NCBI RefSeq assembly: GCF_014646155.1
Contig: NZ_BMMX01000010.1
Location: 69,544 to 133,543 of the forward strand
Direction of reading: 5' to 3'
Origin: Mangrovihabitans endophyticus
Lineage (GTDB): Bacteria > Actinomycetota > Actinomycetes > Mycobacteriales > Micromonosporaceae
Length of the DNA: 64,000 bases
The number at the start of each line of letters is the position of its first letter. Position 1 is the first letter of the stretch. Below are positions 29,861 through 39,006 of this stretch, piece after piece. The notes beneath the pieces are model-generated. The model was given only the letters and a program-made list of their open reading frames with translations, did not search any database and was not told where the DNA came from. The position numbers and the translations under genes were made by a program.

Positions 29861-30163
29861 ATGCATCCCCCCATCGAGATCGACGCAACCGCCTTGCTGT
29901 CATCCGCTTCCCGTGTCATGGCCTGCGGTGGACTCATCGCCGGCGACGCCCGCGCGGCACCGGCCACGGTGCTCGTGCCGAGATGGGCCGCCGGTGACGC
30001 GGCGCGGCGCGCCGCCGGGGCCTTGGGTGCGCGGGCGATCGCCCTCGGCACCGATGTCACCGCGGTCGCCCACCATCTGCGCACCGCTGCGCTCTCCTAC
30101 ACCGCGGCCGACGAACGCGCCGCCGGACGCTTCCGCGCGATGCCGCGGACGGATGCGTGGTGA
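29861..30163 (+). CDS. EspC-like small protein, putative type VII secretion substrate
   Basis: 100 residues from an ATG at 29861 with a GGAAGG-type site upstream. Predicted helix-turn-helix: helix 1 (7-30), a loop with PRWAAGDAA (40-48), helix 2 (49-92). Near the end of helix 2 is LSYTAADERA, a YxxxD motif (Tyr80-Asp84), the export signal of T7SS substrates. Overall pattern resembles mycobacterial EspC/WXG100-like proteins. It overlaps the next gene by 4 bases and probably pairs with its N-terminal helical domain. No Ecc genes are in the window. Function inferred. Confidence 0.6.
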   Translation: MHPPIEIDATALLSSASRVMACGGLIAGDARAAPATVLVPRWAAGDAARRAAGALGARAIALGTDVTAVAHHLRTAALSYTAADERAAGRFRAMPRTDAW

Positions 30164-31773
30164 CCGCGGTGACCTATGCCCGGCTGCGTGTCACCGACCC
30201 GCAACGCTGGCGGGACGTCGCGGCGACCTGGCGGCGGTGGGCGGACCACGCCGCCCGATGGGCGGCCGAGCTGACGGTGTGTCTGCGCCGGGTCCGACGC
30301 GCGTGGTCCTCCGGCACGGCTGCGGAGGCCGCCGGGTGCCGGCTGGACGCACTGCGACGGCACGCGGAACTGTTCCGCGTGTTGTGTTGGGAGGCGGACC
30401 AGGCGATCAGCGAGTTCGCCGAGGCGCTGGACCGCGCACGTGCGCTGCTGAGCCAGGCGCTGCGCCACGCCGCCGGGTGCGGCCTCTTCGTCGACGACGA
30501 CGGCGCGGTCCGCCTGTCGCCGGCGGCCGATGCCGTTTCCGCGAGCCCTGAGCCTCTGGACTGGGGCACCACTACCGCGGTGCAGGACAGCGCGCGAGCC
30601 GCCGTGGCACGCGGTGCCGTCGCCCGGGTCACCGCCGACATCACCGCCGCCGTTCGGGTCGCCGGAGACGCGGACGCGACCGCCGCCGCGCGTCTCAGCG
30701 CCCTCGCCGGTGTGGCCGCCGACCGGTTGGCGGCCGGGCCGGCGGACGCGCCGCTGCCACCGTGCGACGCCCCTGCCGAGGTCACACGCCGCTGGTGGGA
30801 CGGGCTCACCGTGGCGCAACGGCATTGGTTGACCGTGACCCGGCCGACGTGGATCGGCTCGCTGGACGGCGTCCCGGCGAGCTTCCGGGACCTGGCCAAT
30901 CGATTGTCGTTGCCGGGCCTGCGCGCGGCGGAGCCCCGGCCGCAGGTCCGCGCGGCCCTCGACGCCCTCGGCGATCGCCTCGCCGATCCCGGCCGCCCGC
31001 GGGCGTACCTGATCCGGCTCGACGCCGCCGCCGAGGGTCGGGCGGTCATCGCGGTCGGCGACCCGGACCACACTGAGCACGTGCTCGTCCATGTTCCGGG
31101 CATGGCCGCGGGCCTCTCCTCCCTCGGCGGCGATCTCGGGCGGGCCGAGCGGGTGGCAGCGCATGCCGCGCAGCGGTCGTCCGCGACATCCGCCGCCACG
31201 GTGCTGTGGCTGGACTACGACGCGCCCGATTTCCTCCCCGAGGCAGCAAGCGCCCACCCGGCCCGCGACGGGGCGCACCGGTTGCGCCGGTTCCAGGCGG
31301 GGTTGCGGGCCGGCCACGACGGTCCCTCGCACGTCACCGTGCTGGGCCACAGCTACGGCTCGCTCGTGGTGGGGCGGGCCGCGTCCCGCCCCGGCCTGGC
31401 GGCCGACGACCTGATCTTCGTCGGCTCGCCGGGGGTGGGTGCCGATTCGGTCCACGAGCTGGGGGTGCCCGCCGCGCGGGTCTGGTCCTCGACCTCGCGG
31501 TCCGACCCCATCCAGCACCTGGCGGTGTCGCCCGGTTCGCTGGCCGCCGACATGGCCGCCGGTGGCGTGCTGCCCGCCCTGGCGTGGTCGGCCCTGGTGC
31601 ACCCGGCGGAGGAACTGTGGCACGGCGCCAATCCCAGTGATCCGGAGTTCGGCGCGCGACGGTTCGTCAGCCCACCGGACGCCGGGCATTCCGGCTATTG
31701 GGATCCCGGAAGCCCGGCGCTCGACGCGATCACGGACATCATGCTCGGGAAGCGCGATGTCACTCCACGGTGA
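30160..31773 (+). CDS. DUF1023 (Abhydrolase_8) hydrolase with N-terminal WXG100-like helical domain
   Basis: 537 residues from a GTG in the GTGA overlap (30157 also possible). N-terminal 100 residues are a Trp/Arg-rich helical hairpin (RWRDVAATWRRWADHAAR, then AWSSGTAAEAA, a W-x-x-G turn). The middle is helical. The C-terminal hydrolase has VLVHVPGMAAG, the nucleophile elbow GHSYGSLVVG (Ser398), Asp in SRSDPIQHL and His in GHSGYWD. Such proteins are often encoded with WXG100/EspC partners and may act outside the cell as lipases or esterases, or as toxins; that is inference. 3' end overlaps glmS by 14 bp. Confidence 0.8.
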   Translation: MTAVTYARLRVTDPQRWRDVAATWRRWADHAARWAAELTVCLRRVRRAWSSGTAAEAAGCRLDALRRHAELFRVLCWEADQAISEFAEALDRARALLSQALRHAAGCGLFVDDDGAVRLSPAADAVSASPEPLDWGTTTAVQDSARAAVARGAVARVTADITAAVRVAGDADATAAARLSALAGVAADRLAAGPADAPLPPCDAPAEVTRRWWDGLTVAQRHWLTVTRPTWIGSLDGVPASFRDLANRLSLPGLRAAEPRPQVRAALDALGDRLADPGRPRAYLIRLDAAAEGRAVIAVGDPDHTEHVLVHVPGMAAGLSSLGGDLGRAERVAAHAAQRSSATSAATVLWLDYDAPDFLPEAASAHPARDGAHRLRRFQAGLRAGHDGPSHVTVLGHSYGSLVVGRAASRPGLAADDLIFVGSPGVGADSVHELGVPAARVWSSTSRSDPIQHLAVSPGSLAADMAAGGVLPALAWSALVHPAEELWHGANPSDPEFGARRFVSPPDAGHSGYWDPGSPALDAITDIMLGKRDVTPR

Positions 31774-33643
31774 CCGACTTGGCCAGGTTCCGCGGCTGGT
31801 CCACGTCATGTCCGCGGGCCGCGGCGATCTCACAGGCGAGGATCTGCAACGGGACGGTGGTCATCAGCGGCGCGAGCAGCGTCGGCGTGCGCGGCACCTC
31901 GATCAGGTGGTCGGCATAGGCCACCACGCCGTCGTCGCCCTGCTCGGCGATCACGATGGTGCGCGCTCCGCGGGCCCGCACCTCCTGGATGTTGGAGACC
32001 ACCTTGTCGCGCATCACACCGCGGCCGGCCGGCGAGGGCACCACACATACCACCGGGGTGCCCTTGTCGATCAGCGCGATCGGGCCGTGCTTGAGCTCCC
32101 CCGCAGCGAATCCCTCGGCGTGCATGTAGGCGAGCTCCTTGAGCTTGAGCGCGCCCTCCAGGGCCACCGGGTACCCCACGTGCCGGCCGATGAAGAGCAC
32201 CGTGGACGACGACTTCAGGTCGCGGGCCAGCGCCCGCACGTCCTCCATCTTGCCCAGCAGCTCGCGCAGCGCATCCGGCGTGCGACGCAGCCGGGACACC
32301 ACGGCGGCCACCTCGTCGGCATACATGACGCCGCGGACCTGAGCCAGGTGCAGGCCGATCAGATAGCAGGCGACGAGCTGGGTGAGGAAGGCCTTGGTGG
32401 AGGCGACCGCGATCTCCGGGCCGCCGTGGGTGTAGAGCACCGCATCCGACTCGCGGGGAATCGTGGACCCGTTGGTGTTGCAAATCGCCAGCACGCGCGC
32501 CTTCTGCTGTTTGGCATGCCGCAACGCCATGAGCGTGTCCATCGTCTCGCCCGACTGGCTCACCGCGACGACCAGGGTGGACCGGTCCAGCACCGGATCG
32601 CGATACCGGAACTCGCTGGCCAGCTCGACCTCGCAGGGGATCCGCGTCCAGTGCTCGATCGCATACTTGGCGACCATGCCGGCGTGGTAGGCGGTGCCGC
32701 AGGCCACGATGAACACCTTGTCCACGTCGCGCAGGTCCTGGTCGGTCAGCCGGACCTCGTCCAGCACGATGTCGCCTCGCTCGGACAGCCGGCCCAGCAG
32801 CGTGTCCGCGATCGCCTGCGGCTGCTCGGCGATCTCCTTCAGCATGAAGTAGTCATATCCGCCCTTCTCGGCGGCCGAGGCGTCCCAGTCGATGTGGAAC
32901 TCCTTGCCGGCGGCCGGCGCACCGGCGAAGTCGGTGATCTCGATGCCGCCCGGCGTGATCAGCACGACCTGGTCCTGCCCCAGTTCGATGGCCTCGCGCG
33001 TGTGCTCGATGAACGCGGAGACGTCGCTGGCGAGGAAGTTCTCCCCAGCGCCCCGACCGACCACCAAGGGCGAGTTGCGGCGCGCCGCGACCACCGCGTC
33101 CGGCGTCTGGACGTCGACGGCGAGCAGGGTGAAGGCACCCTCCAGCCGGCTCACCGCGCGGCGCATGCCCTCGGCCAGCGTCTGCGGACCCTCCGGGCTG
33201 CCGGACTCGCGCAACGCGCGCATCTCCGCCGCCAACAGGTGCGCCGCGCACTCGGTGTCGGTATCGCTGGTGAACTCCACACCGGTGGCCTCGATCTCCG
33301 CGCGCAGCCGGGAGAAGTTCTCGATGATGCCGTTGTGGATGACCGCGATGCGGCCGTCGCCGGAGGCGTGCGGGTGCGCATTGCGATCGGTCGGGCCGCC
33401 ATGGGTCGCCCATCGCGTGTGCCCGATCGCGGTGCTCCCGACCGCGATCCCGTCGTCGACGCGATCGGCCAGCGCCTTCTCCAGGTTTGCCAGCTTGCCG
33501 GCCCGCTTCTCGGTCAGCACCTCATCCCGGTCGATGACGGCCACCCCGGCGGAGTCGTAGCCGCGGTATTCCAGCCGCCGCAGGCCGTCGAGAACGATGC
33601 TGAGCGCCGGACGCTTCCCGACGTACCCCACGATTCCACACAT
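31760..33643 (-). CDS. glmS: Glutamine-fructose-6-phosphate aminotransferase (isomerizing)
   Basis: 627 residues; ATG at 33643 gives MCGIVGYVGKRPAL, with the nucleophile Cys as residue 2. N-terminal glutaminase domain (HTRWATHG, the NGIIENF stretch); two SIS domains (VACGTAYHAG, AVSQSGETMDT, STKAFLTQ) and the C-terminal DQPRNLAKSVTVE. Makes glucosamine-6-phosphate; with glmM (2 kb away) it feeds UDP-GlcNAc. No glmS ribozyme is apparent in the 204-bp upstream gap. Confidence 0.97.
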   Translation of the reverse strand: MCGIVGYVGKRPALSIVLDGLRRLEYRGYDSAGVAVIDRDEVLTEKRAGKLANLEKALADRVDDGIAVGSTAIGHTRWATHGGPTDRNAHPHASGDGRIAVIHNGIIENFSRLRAEIEATGVEFTSDTDTECAAHLLAAEMRALRESGSPEGPQTLAEGMRRAVSRLEGAFTLLAVDVQTPDAVVAARRNSPLVVGRGAGENFLASDVSAFIEHTREAIELGQDQVVLITPGGIEITDFAGAPAAGKEFHIDWDASAAEKGGYDYFMLKEIAEQPQAIADTLLGRLSERGDIVLDEVRLTDQDLRDVDKVFIVACGTAYHAGMVAKYAIEHWTRIPCEVELASEFRYRDPVLDRSTLVVAVSQSGETMDTLMALRHAKQQKARVLAICNTNGSTIPRESDAVLYTHGGPEIAVASTKAFLTQLVACYLIGLHLAQVRGVMYADEVAAVVSRLRRTPDALRELLGKMEDVRALARDLKSSSTVLFIGRHVGYPVALEGALKLKELAYMHAEGFAAGELKHGPIALIDKGTPVVCVVPSPAGRGVMRDKVVSNIQEVRARGARTIVIAEQGDDGVVAYADHLIEVPRTPTLLAPLMTTVPLQILACEIAAARGHDVDQPRNLAKSVTVE

Positions 33644-33847
33644 GCGTGGCAGCGTAGCCCAGCTTCGCTCATATGTCATGCGCGATTGCCACCCTTTCGA
33701 GCATGGTATGTGATCGAAATGCCTGGGGGTATGGCCCTGATCGGCAGCCGTCGTGGCACCGACCGCGTACCCTTCTTTCGGGTGACGGTTGCCGCTCGGC
33801 AGCCGCGGCCAGCCGCGCCGCCACGGCGCCCGCACCGGGAGAGTCGT

Positions 33848-34687
33848 TTGAGCAACCAGCCGCCCCCGCCGGATCCGACGTCACCGGCGGGTCCCCCACA
33901 CGAGCCAGGCTCCGAGAGGCCCGCGCCCCGGCCGCCCGCTCCGGGCGGCGGTCCGGCGTCCGGGCATCCGTGGTCCGCTCCCGCAGGCGATCCCGGCAAC
34001 CCTGGCGGCCCTGGCCCCTATCCACCCACCTCCGCCTTCGCGGTGCCCGGTCAGCCGCCCGCCGGATATCCCCAACCGCCCCCGGGCGGGGCACCGCCGG
34101 GCGCTTACGGCGGCCCTCCGGGATACGGCGCGCCGCCTCCGCCGCCGCCGCGGAAGAGCAACGTCCCACTCGTCGCGGTGATCATCGCGGTCACCGTGCT
34201 GCTGTGCGGCGGCACCGTCACCGCCGCGGTCATCGGCTACCAGATGGTCCGCGACCGGGTCTCCGAGGCGGTCGAGCCGATCACCGAGCCGACCCTCCCC
34301 GAGCCGGGCGGGAACCCGGCCGAGCCGGGGTGGCCCACCGGACTTCCCAGCGACCTTCCTGGGCTGCCTACCGACCTGCCCAATCTGCCGGACGGCAACG
34401 GCCAACCCTACGAAGTGGTCTATGAGGTCACCGGCGACGGACCCGCGGAGATCATCTACACCGAGGACGTCAGCCAAACGCCCAAGCGGGTGCGCGAGGT
34501 GGACCTGCCGTGGAAGGTGACCACCACCATGCAGGGCCCGTCGATGGTGTCGGTGACCGCGATTCGCAGCGGCGTCGACTCCGGCACCATCAAATGCCGG
34601 GCCACGGTCGACGGCGAGGAGGTCGCGCAGAAGACCCGTGAGGGGACGTTCGCCACCGTGTCCTGTCTGAAGTTCATCGTCGAATGA
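33848..34687 (+). CDS. MmpS-like membrane protein with Pro-rich N-terminus
   Basis: 279 residues from a TTG at 33848, 5 bases after GGGAGAG (MSNQPPPPDP). The first 105 residues are Pro/Gly-rich and cytoplasmic; one TM helix lies at about 108-132 (VPLVAVIIAVTVLLCGGTV). A Pro-rich stalk (PSDLPGLPTDLPNLPDG) leads to a C-terminal extracytoplasmic beta domain (190-279: YEVVYEVTGDGPAEIIYTED, then TIKCRATVDGEEVA) like MmpS transport-accessory proteins. No mmpL neighbour. Its stop overlaps the aminotransferase start (ATGA), so they are co-translated. Confidence 0.8.
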   Translation: MSNQPPPPDPTSPAGPPHEPGSERPAPRPPAPGGGPASGHPWSAPAGDPGNPGGPGPYPPTSAFAVPGQPPAGYPQPPPGGAPPGAYGGPPGYGAPPPPPPRKSNVPLVAVIIAVTVLLCGGTVTAAVIGYQMVRDRVSEAVEPITEPTLPEPGGNPAEPGWPTGLPSDLPGLPTDLPNLPDGNGQPYEVVYEVTGDGPAEIIYTEDVSQTPKRVREVDLPWKVTTTMQGPSMVSVTAIRSGVDSGTIKCRATVDGEEVAQKTREGTFATVSCLKFIVE

Positions 34688-35871
34688 GTTCTGCCATGGC
34701 ATCCGACCCGCTGGTGGAACGCATGCGCGCGTTCGGCACCACGATCTTCAGCGAGATGTCCGCGCTGGCCGTGCGCACCGGTGCGGTCAATCTCGGGCAG
34801 GGTTTCCCGGACAGCGACGGCCCGGCCGAGATGATCGCGGCGGCGGGCGAAGCGCTCAACTCCGGCGCAAACCAATACCCCCCGCTGCCCGGGATCCCCG
34901 CGCTGCGAGCCGCGATCACCGCTCATGAGCAGCGCTTCTGGGGGCTCACGCGGGATCCCGACAGCCAAGTGGTGGTCACCGCCGGAGCGACCGAGGCGAT
35001 CGCGGCGAGCATCCTCGCGTTGTGCGAGGCCGGCGACGAGGTGGTGTGCTTCCAGCCGTACTACGACTCGTACGCGGCGGCGATCACCCTAGCCGGGGCG
35101 GTGCGCCGACCGGTGACGCTGCGTCCGGGCGCGGACGGGCGGTACCACTTCGACGAGGCGGAACTGCGCGCGGCGTTCGGTCCGCGGACCCGGCTACTCC
35201 TGCTCAACTCGCCGCACAACCCCACCGGCAAGGTCTTCACCGCCGACGAGCTCGCCCTGATCGCCGAGCTGTGCCACCGGCACGGCGTGTACGCGGTGAC
35301 CGACGAGGTCTACGAACACCTCGTCTACACCGATGCGGAGACGCCACACATCCCGCTGGCCACCCTGCCCGGCATGGCCGATCGCACGGTACGCATCTCG
35401 TCGGCGGGGAAGAGTTTCTCCTGCACGGGCTGGAAGGTGGGATGGGCCACCGGCCCGGCGCCGCTGGTGTCCGCGACGCTGCGCGTCAAGCAGTTCCTCA
35501 CCTTCGTCAACGCCGCTCCGTTCCAGCCCGCGGTGGCGGTCGCCTTGGGACTTCCGGACTCCTATTTCACCGAGTTCCGAGACGTCCTGCAGGCACGCCG
35601 CGACCGGCTGGTCGAGGGGCTCCGGGACGCCGGTTTCGGCGTGCTGCCCAGCGCCGGCACGTACTACGTGACCGCGGACATCACCCCGCTCGGCGGCGCC
35701 GACGGGGCGGAGTTCTGCCGGGCCATGCCCCAGCGCTACGGCGTGGTGGCGGTGCCGACCCAGGTTTTCTACGACGACCGGGACGCCGGGCGCCACCTCA
35801 TCCGTTTCGCCTTCTGCAAACGCGAACACGTGATCGACGAGGCGGTACGCCGGCTGCGTGCACCGGCCTGA
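34684..35871 (+). CDS. PLP-dependent aminotransferase, DapC-type
   Basis: 395 residues. Class I/II fold I: VNLGQGFPDSDGP, NQYPPLPG, NSPHNPTGKVFT, DEVYEHLVY, and PLP Lys in SSAGKSFSCTGWKVGW, with Arg near the C-terminus (RFAFCK). It resembles mycobacterial Rv0858c, annotated as N-succinyldiaminopimelate aminotransferase, but kynurenine/methionine aminotransferases are close relatives, so specificity is uncertain. Coupled to the MmpS-like gene. A shared hairpin with glmM ends the transcript. Confidence 0.85.
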   Translation: MSSAMASDPLVERMRAFGTTIFSEMSALAVRTGAVNLGQGFPDSDGPAEMIAAAGEALNSGANQYPPLPGIPALRAAITAHEQRFWGLTRDPDSQVVVTAGATEAIAASILALCEAGDEVVCFQPYYDSYAAAITLAGAVRRPVTLRPGADGRYHFDEAELRAAFGPRTRLLLLNSPHNPTGKVFTADELALIAELCHRHGVYAVTDEVYEHLVYTDAETPHIPLATLPGMADRTVRISSAGKSFSCTGWKVGWATGPAPLVSATLRVKQFLTFVNAAPFQPAVAVALGLPDSYFTEFRDVLQARRDRLVEGLRDAGFGVLPSAGTYYVTADITPLGGADGAEFCRAMPQRYGVVAVPTQVFYDDRDAGRHLIRFAFCKREHVIDEAVRRLRAPA

Positions 35872-35930
35872 TCCGCCCCGGCACGCCGGTGCACATCAGG
35901 CCGGTGCACATCAGGTCAGCGCGGATCAGG
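35867..35930. terminator. Bidirectional hairpin containing both stop codons
   Basis: CCTGATCCGC (35867-35876) pairs with GCGGATCAGG (35921-35930). The TGA of the aminotransferase (35869-35871) and the TGA of glmM (35926-35928, minus) lie in opposite arms. The loop contains a 15-16-bp direct repeat, CCGGTGCACATCAGG, twice (35886 and 35901). Confidence 0.65.
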
Positions 35931-37275
35931 CTGGGCTGGCGGCCCGCACCTCGTCGGCGATCCGTTCCGCCACCGCACGAGCCTGATCCTCGCCGGCCGC
36001 CTCGACCATCACCCGCACCAGCGGTTCGGTGCCCGAGGGCCGCAGCAGCACCCGGCCCGTCTCGCCGAGTTCGTTCTCGGCCAGCGCGACCGCGGCCTGC
36101 ACGGTAGGCGCGGCCGCACCCACGTGCCGGTCCGCCACCCGCACGTTGATCAGGACCTGAGGCAGCTTGTGCAGCACGGCGGCCAGATCGGCCAGCGACT
36201 TGCCCGACACGGCGAGCTGCGCCATCAGGTGCAGGCCGGTCAGCACACCGTCGCCGGTGGTCGCGTGCGCGGGCATCACGATGTGGCCGCTCTGCTCACC
36301 ACCCAGCGCCAGGCCGCCCGCGTGCAGCACCTCCAGCACGTAACGGTCGCCGACCTTCGCCTCGATCAACTCGATCCCGGCCTGCTTCATGGCCAGGCGC
36401 AGACCGAGGTTGCTCATCACGGTGGCGACCAGGGTGTCCTTCGTCAGGGTCCCGGCGTCGCGCATCGCCAACGCCAGAATGGCCATGATCTGGTCGCCGT
36501 CGACCACCTCACCGGCCGCGGTGATGGCCAGGCAGCGGTCGGCGTCGCCGTCGTGCGCGATGCCGAGGTCGGCACCGTGCTCGATGACGGCCTGACGGAG
36601 GTCGTCCAGATGCGTCGAGCCGCACTTGTCGTTGATGTTCAGACCGTCCGGCTCGGCGTGGATGGCGATCACTTCGGCGCCCGCTTCCCGGTACGCCTCG
36701 GGGCCGACTTCGCTGGCGGCGCCGTTGGCGCAGTCGACCACGACCTTGAGACCGTCCAGCCGGTGCGGGGTGGCATCGACCAGATGCTTCACATAGTGCT
36801 CGGCACCGTCCATCAACTCATGCACCCGGCCGATCCCCGCACCGGTGGGCCGGCCGACCAGCCCGTGCCCGTCGGCGATCGCCTTCTCGATCCGCGCTTC
36901 CAGCTCATCCGGGAGTTTGGCGCCACCGGCCGCGAACAGCTTGATGCCGTTGTCCGGCATCGGGTTGTGCGAGGCCGACAGCATGACTCCGAGGTCGGCG
37001 TTGGCCTGACCGACGAGGTAGGCGACCGCGGGCGTGGGCAGCACCCCGACCCGGACGACGTTGGCGCCCACGCTCGCGAGGCCGGCCACCACCGCCGCTT
37101 CGAGCATCTCCCCGCTGGCCCTCGGGTCTCGGCCCACGATGGCCAGCGGCTGGTGAGTGCCATCGGTCTCGATCAGAACCCGGCCGGCCGCGACCGCGAC
37201 CGAGAGCGCCAGTTCCGGGGTGAGGTCGCCGTTCGCGAGGCCACGAACGCCGTCGGTGCCGAAGAGTCGCCCCAT
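35926..37275 (-). CDS. glmM: Phosphoglucosamine mutase
   Basis: 449 residues; ATG at 37275 ([15 protein letters not shown]). The phosphoserine site is Ser102 in [13 protein letters not shown]; the Mg2+ loop is DGDADRC; the sugar loop GGEQSGHIV and the phosphate loop [12 protein letters not shown] are present. Converts GlcN-6-P to GlcN-1-P. Directly downstream of rpsI-rplM, separated by a strong hairpin, as in other actinobacteria. Confidence 0.97.
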   Translation of the reverse strand: MGRLFGTDGVRGLANGDLTPELALSVAVAAGRVLIETDGTHQPLAIVGRDPRASGEMLEAAVVAGLASVGANVVRVGVLPTPAVAYLVGQANADLGVMLSASHNPMPDNGIKLFAAGGAKLPDELEARIEKAIADGHGLVGRPTGAGIGRVHELMDGAEHYVKHLVDATPHRLDGLKVVVDCANGAASEVGPEAYREAGAEVIAIHAEPDGLNINDKCGSTHLDDLRQAVIEHGADLGIAHDGDADRCLAITAAGEVVDGDQIMAILALAMRDAGTLTKDTLVATVMSNLGLRLAMKQAGIELIEAKVGDRYVLEVLHAGGLALGGEQSGHIVMPAHATTGDGVLTGLHLMAQLAVSGKSLADLAAVLHKLPQVLINVRVADRHVGAAAPTVQAAVALAENELGETGRVLLRPSGTEPLVRVMVEAAGEDQARAVAERIADEVRAASPA

Positions 37276-37350
37276 GCGACTGGTCCTTTCGCTCCGGCCG
37301 CGTCCTGCACGGCAGGCGCAGGCCGGTGATGTCAATGCGGTAGGGATACG

Positions 37351-37397
37351 CCAAACGGCCGAGCGTGCCCAGGACTGGGGCACACTCGGCCGTTTGG
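37351..37397 (-). terminator. Strong hairpin between rpsI and glmM
   Basis: CCAAACGGCCGAG pairs with CTCGGCCGTTTGG, extended by GTGCCC / GGGGCAC with one mismatch, around a short loop. It begins 19 bp past the rpsI stop. A clear terminator of the rplM-rpsI transcript. Confidence 0.85.
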
Positions 37398-37415
37398 TTC
37401 AGACGGAGCGCAAGG

Positions 37416-37913
37416 TCAGCGCTTCGAGTACTGCGGAGCCTTACGGGCCTTCTTGAGGCCGTACTTCTTGCTTTCCTTCGCGCGCGCGTCGCGCGTCAGG
37501 AACCCGGCCTTCTTCAACGACGGACGGTCGTCCGGTTCGCTGGCGACGAGAGCACGGGCGATGCCGAGACGGAGCGCGCCCGCCTGGCCGGTGGTGCCGC
37601 CGCCACGCAGATTGGCGATGACGTCGAAGGTCTCGGCCTTCTCGGTGGTCACCAGGGGCTCACGGATGAGCTGCTGGTGGACCTTGCTCGGGAAGTAGTT
37701 CTCAAGCTCACGGCCGTTGCAGACGATCTTGCCACTGCCGGGGACGAGACGAACCCGGACGATGGCTTCCTTGCGACGGCCCACAGTCTGGACCGGACGG
37801 TCACCGGGACGCGGGGCGCGGACCGGGGCCGGCGCGGGCGTCTCGACCACGACGACCGTCTCAGCGGGCTCCTCGACGGTCTCAACGACCTCGGGCTCGA
37901 TGATGTCGGACAT
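37416..37913 (-). CDS. rpsI: 30S ribosomal protein S9
   Basis: 165 residues from ATG 37913 ([15 protein letters not shown]). The first 45 residues are an acidic/Pro-rich extension seen in actinobacterial S9; the conserved core starts [20 protein letters not shown], and the C-terminal tail ends [12 protein letters not shown], which contacts P-site tRNA. 20 bp after rplM, one operon. Confidence 0.97.
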   Translation of the reverse strand: MSDIIEPEVVETVEEPAETVVVVETPAPAPVRAPRPGDRPVQTVGRRKEAIVRVRLVPGSGKIVCNGRELENYFPSKVHQQLIREPLVTTEKAETFDVIANLRGGGTTGQAGALRLGIARALVASEPDDRPSLKKAGFLTRDARAKESKKYGLKKARKAPQYSKR

Positions 37914-37933
37914 GCTGCTGCCTTCTCCCGCGC

Positions 37934-38377
37934 TCACTGCGCGATCTGGGTGATTTCGAACGGCTTCGGCTGCTGCGCGGCGTGCGGGTGCTCGGGCCCC
38001 GGGTAGACCTTCAGCTTCTTGATGACCTGCCGGGCGAGCTTGTTGTGCGGGAGCATCCCCTTCACTGCCAGCTCGACCGCCTTCTCGGGGCGCTTGCTGA
38101 GCAGCTCCTCGTAGCCGACCTGCTTGAGGCCGCCGGGGTAGCCGGAGTGACGGTACGCCACCTTGGTCTGCCGCTTGTTGCCGGTCAGCGCAACCTTGCC
38201 GGCATTGATGATCACCACGAAGTCGCCGGTGTCGACGTGCGGGGCGAACGTCGGCTTGTGCTTGCCGCGAAGCAGGTTCGCAGCGTGGGTGGCCAGGCGG
38301 CCCAGAACGACGTCAGAAGCGTCGATGACGTGCCACTGACGCTCGATCTCACCCGGCTTCGGGCTGTACGTACGCAC
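37934..38377 (-). CDS. rplM: 50S ribosomal protein L13
   Basis: 147 residues from a GTG at 38377 ([19 protein letters not shown]). Signature HSGYPGGLK and [12 protein letters not shown] are present. Heads rplM-rpsI, with a leader of about 103 nt from the promoter at 38487-38516. Confidence 0.97.
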   Translation of the reverse strand: MRTYSPKPGEIERQWHVIDASDVVLGRLATHAANLLRGKHKPTFAPHVDTGDFVVIINAGKVALTGNKRQTKVAYRHSGYPGGLKQVGYEELLSKRPEKAVELAVKGMLPHNKLARQVIKKLKVYPGPEHPHAAQQPKPFEITQIAQ

Positions 38378-39006
38378 AGAATTACCTTGTCTCGTCGTCG
38401 GTCTGGGGGCGCGCGCTGGTCGTGGCGAGCACGAACGACGAGCACGCCAAAAGCGGGCACTCGCAGCCGTCGCACAACAGCAGGCAACAATACCCGCCTG
38501 CGCGGCGCGCGGTCAAAACGGCCGGTGGTTCCAGAGAACTGATGATAACGCGCCGCGCGCCGCGCACCCACGCCGGGTGGGACGAGTCACCCGACCGGCA
38601 TCGCCGGACGGCATCGATGCCTCTTAGCAGGCTCGAAACATACGGGACGCGAGGCCGAAATTACCCGACGGCACTCTTCCGACATGGGAAGTGGTGCGAA
38701 CACCTCGGCGATACGACCGAATCATCCGGTCCGGCGTTTCGTCACCAGCACCACCCACGAGCCGCCGTCAGGGTTGAGGACGGACCTGACGGCGTCCGCC
38801 GAGCCGGTTGACGACCGGTTCGGCGAGGGGAAGCCGCGGTGTGTGCGGGCCGGAGGTACGGCGGAGAACGCAGGCGTGACATGGGAGCGGGTCGACGCTG
38901 AGGACGGCGGTCTCCGAGCGTGCCCTTCGGTGGACCGGCCAGCCACGCCGCGGCTTCTCGTCAACAGGGTCCTCGTGAGCAAGGACCGGGCAGAGCAGAC
39001 ATCCGG
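38378..39006. other. 629-bp intergenic region between rplM and the HemD-like gene
   Basis: Besides the rplM promoter it includes a GC-palindromic patch (GCGCCGCGCGCCGCGC, 38551-38566). An open frame 38684-39010 ends in an ATGA overlap with the HemD-like start, but its codon usage is not convincingly biased and no domain is recognised. Confidence 0.5.
38487..38516 (-). promoter_or_regulatory. Predicted sigma-70-type promoter of rplM-rpsI
   Basis: On the minus strand: TTGACC (38511-38516), 18-base spacer, TATTGT (38487-38492). Five of six and four of six matches to consensus. It gives a leader of roughly 100 nt. Confidence 0.6.

Noticed and set aside
29700-31780. Complete type VII secretion locus
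   Set aside because: No EccC, EccB, EccD or MycP genes are found in the window; only a possible cargo pair.
33644-33847. glmS ribozyme
   Set aside because: No recognisable core; this ribozyme is essentially confined to Firmicutes and relatives.
31439-34687. A 1082-residue open frame on the plus strand
   Set aside because: Most of it is antisense to glmS, whose motifs are unmistakable. Only the last 279 residues (MmpS-like) are real.
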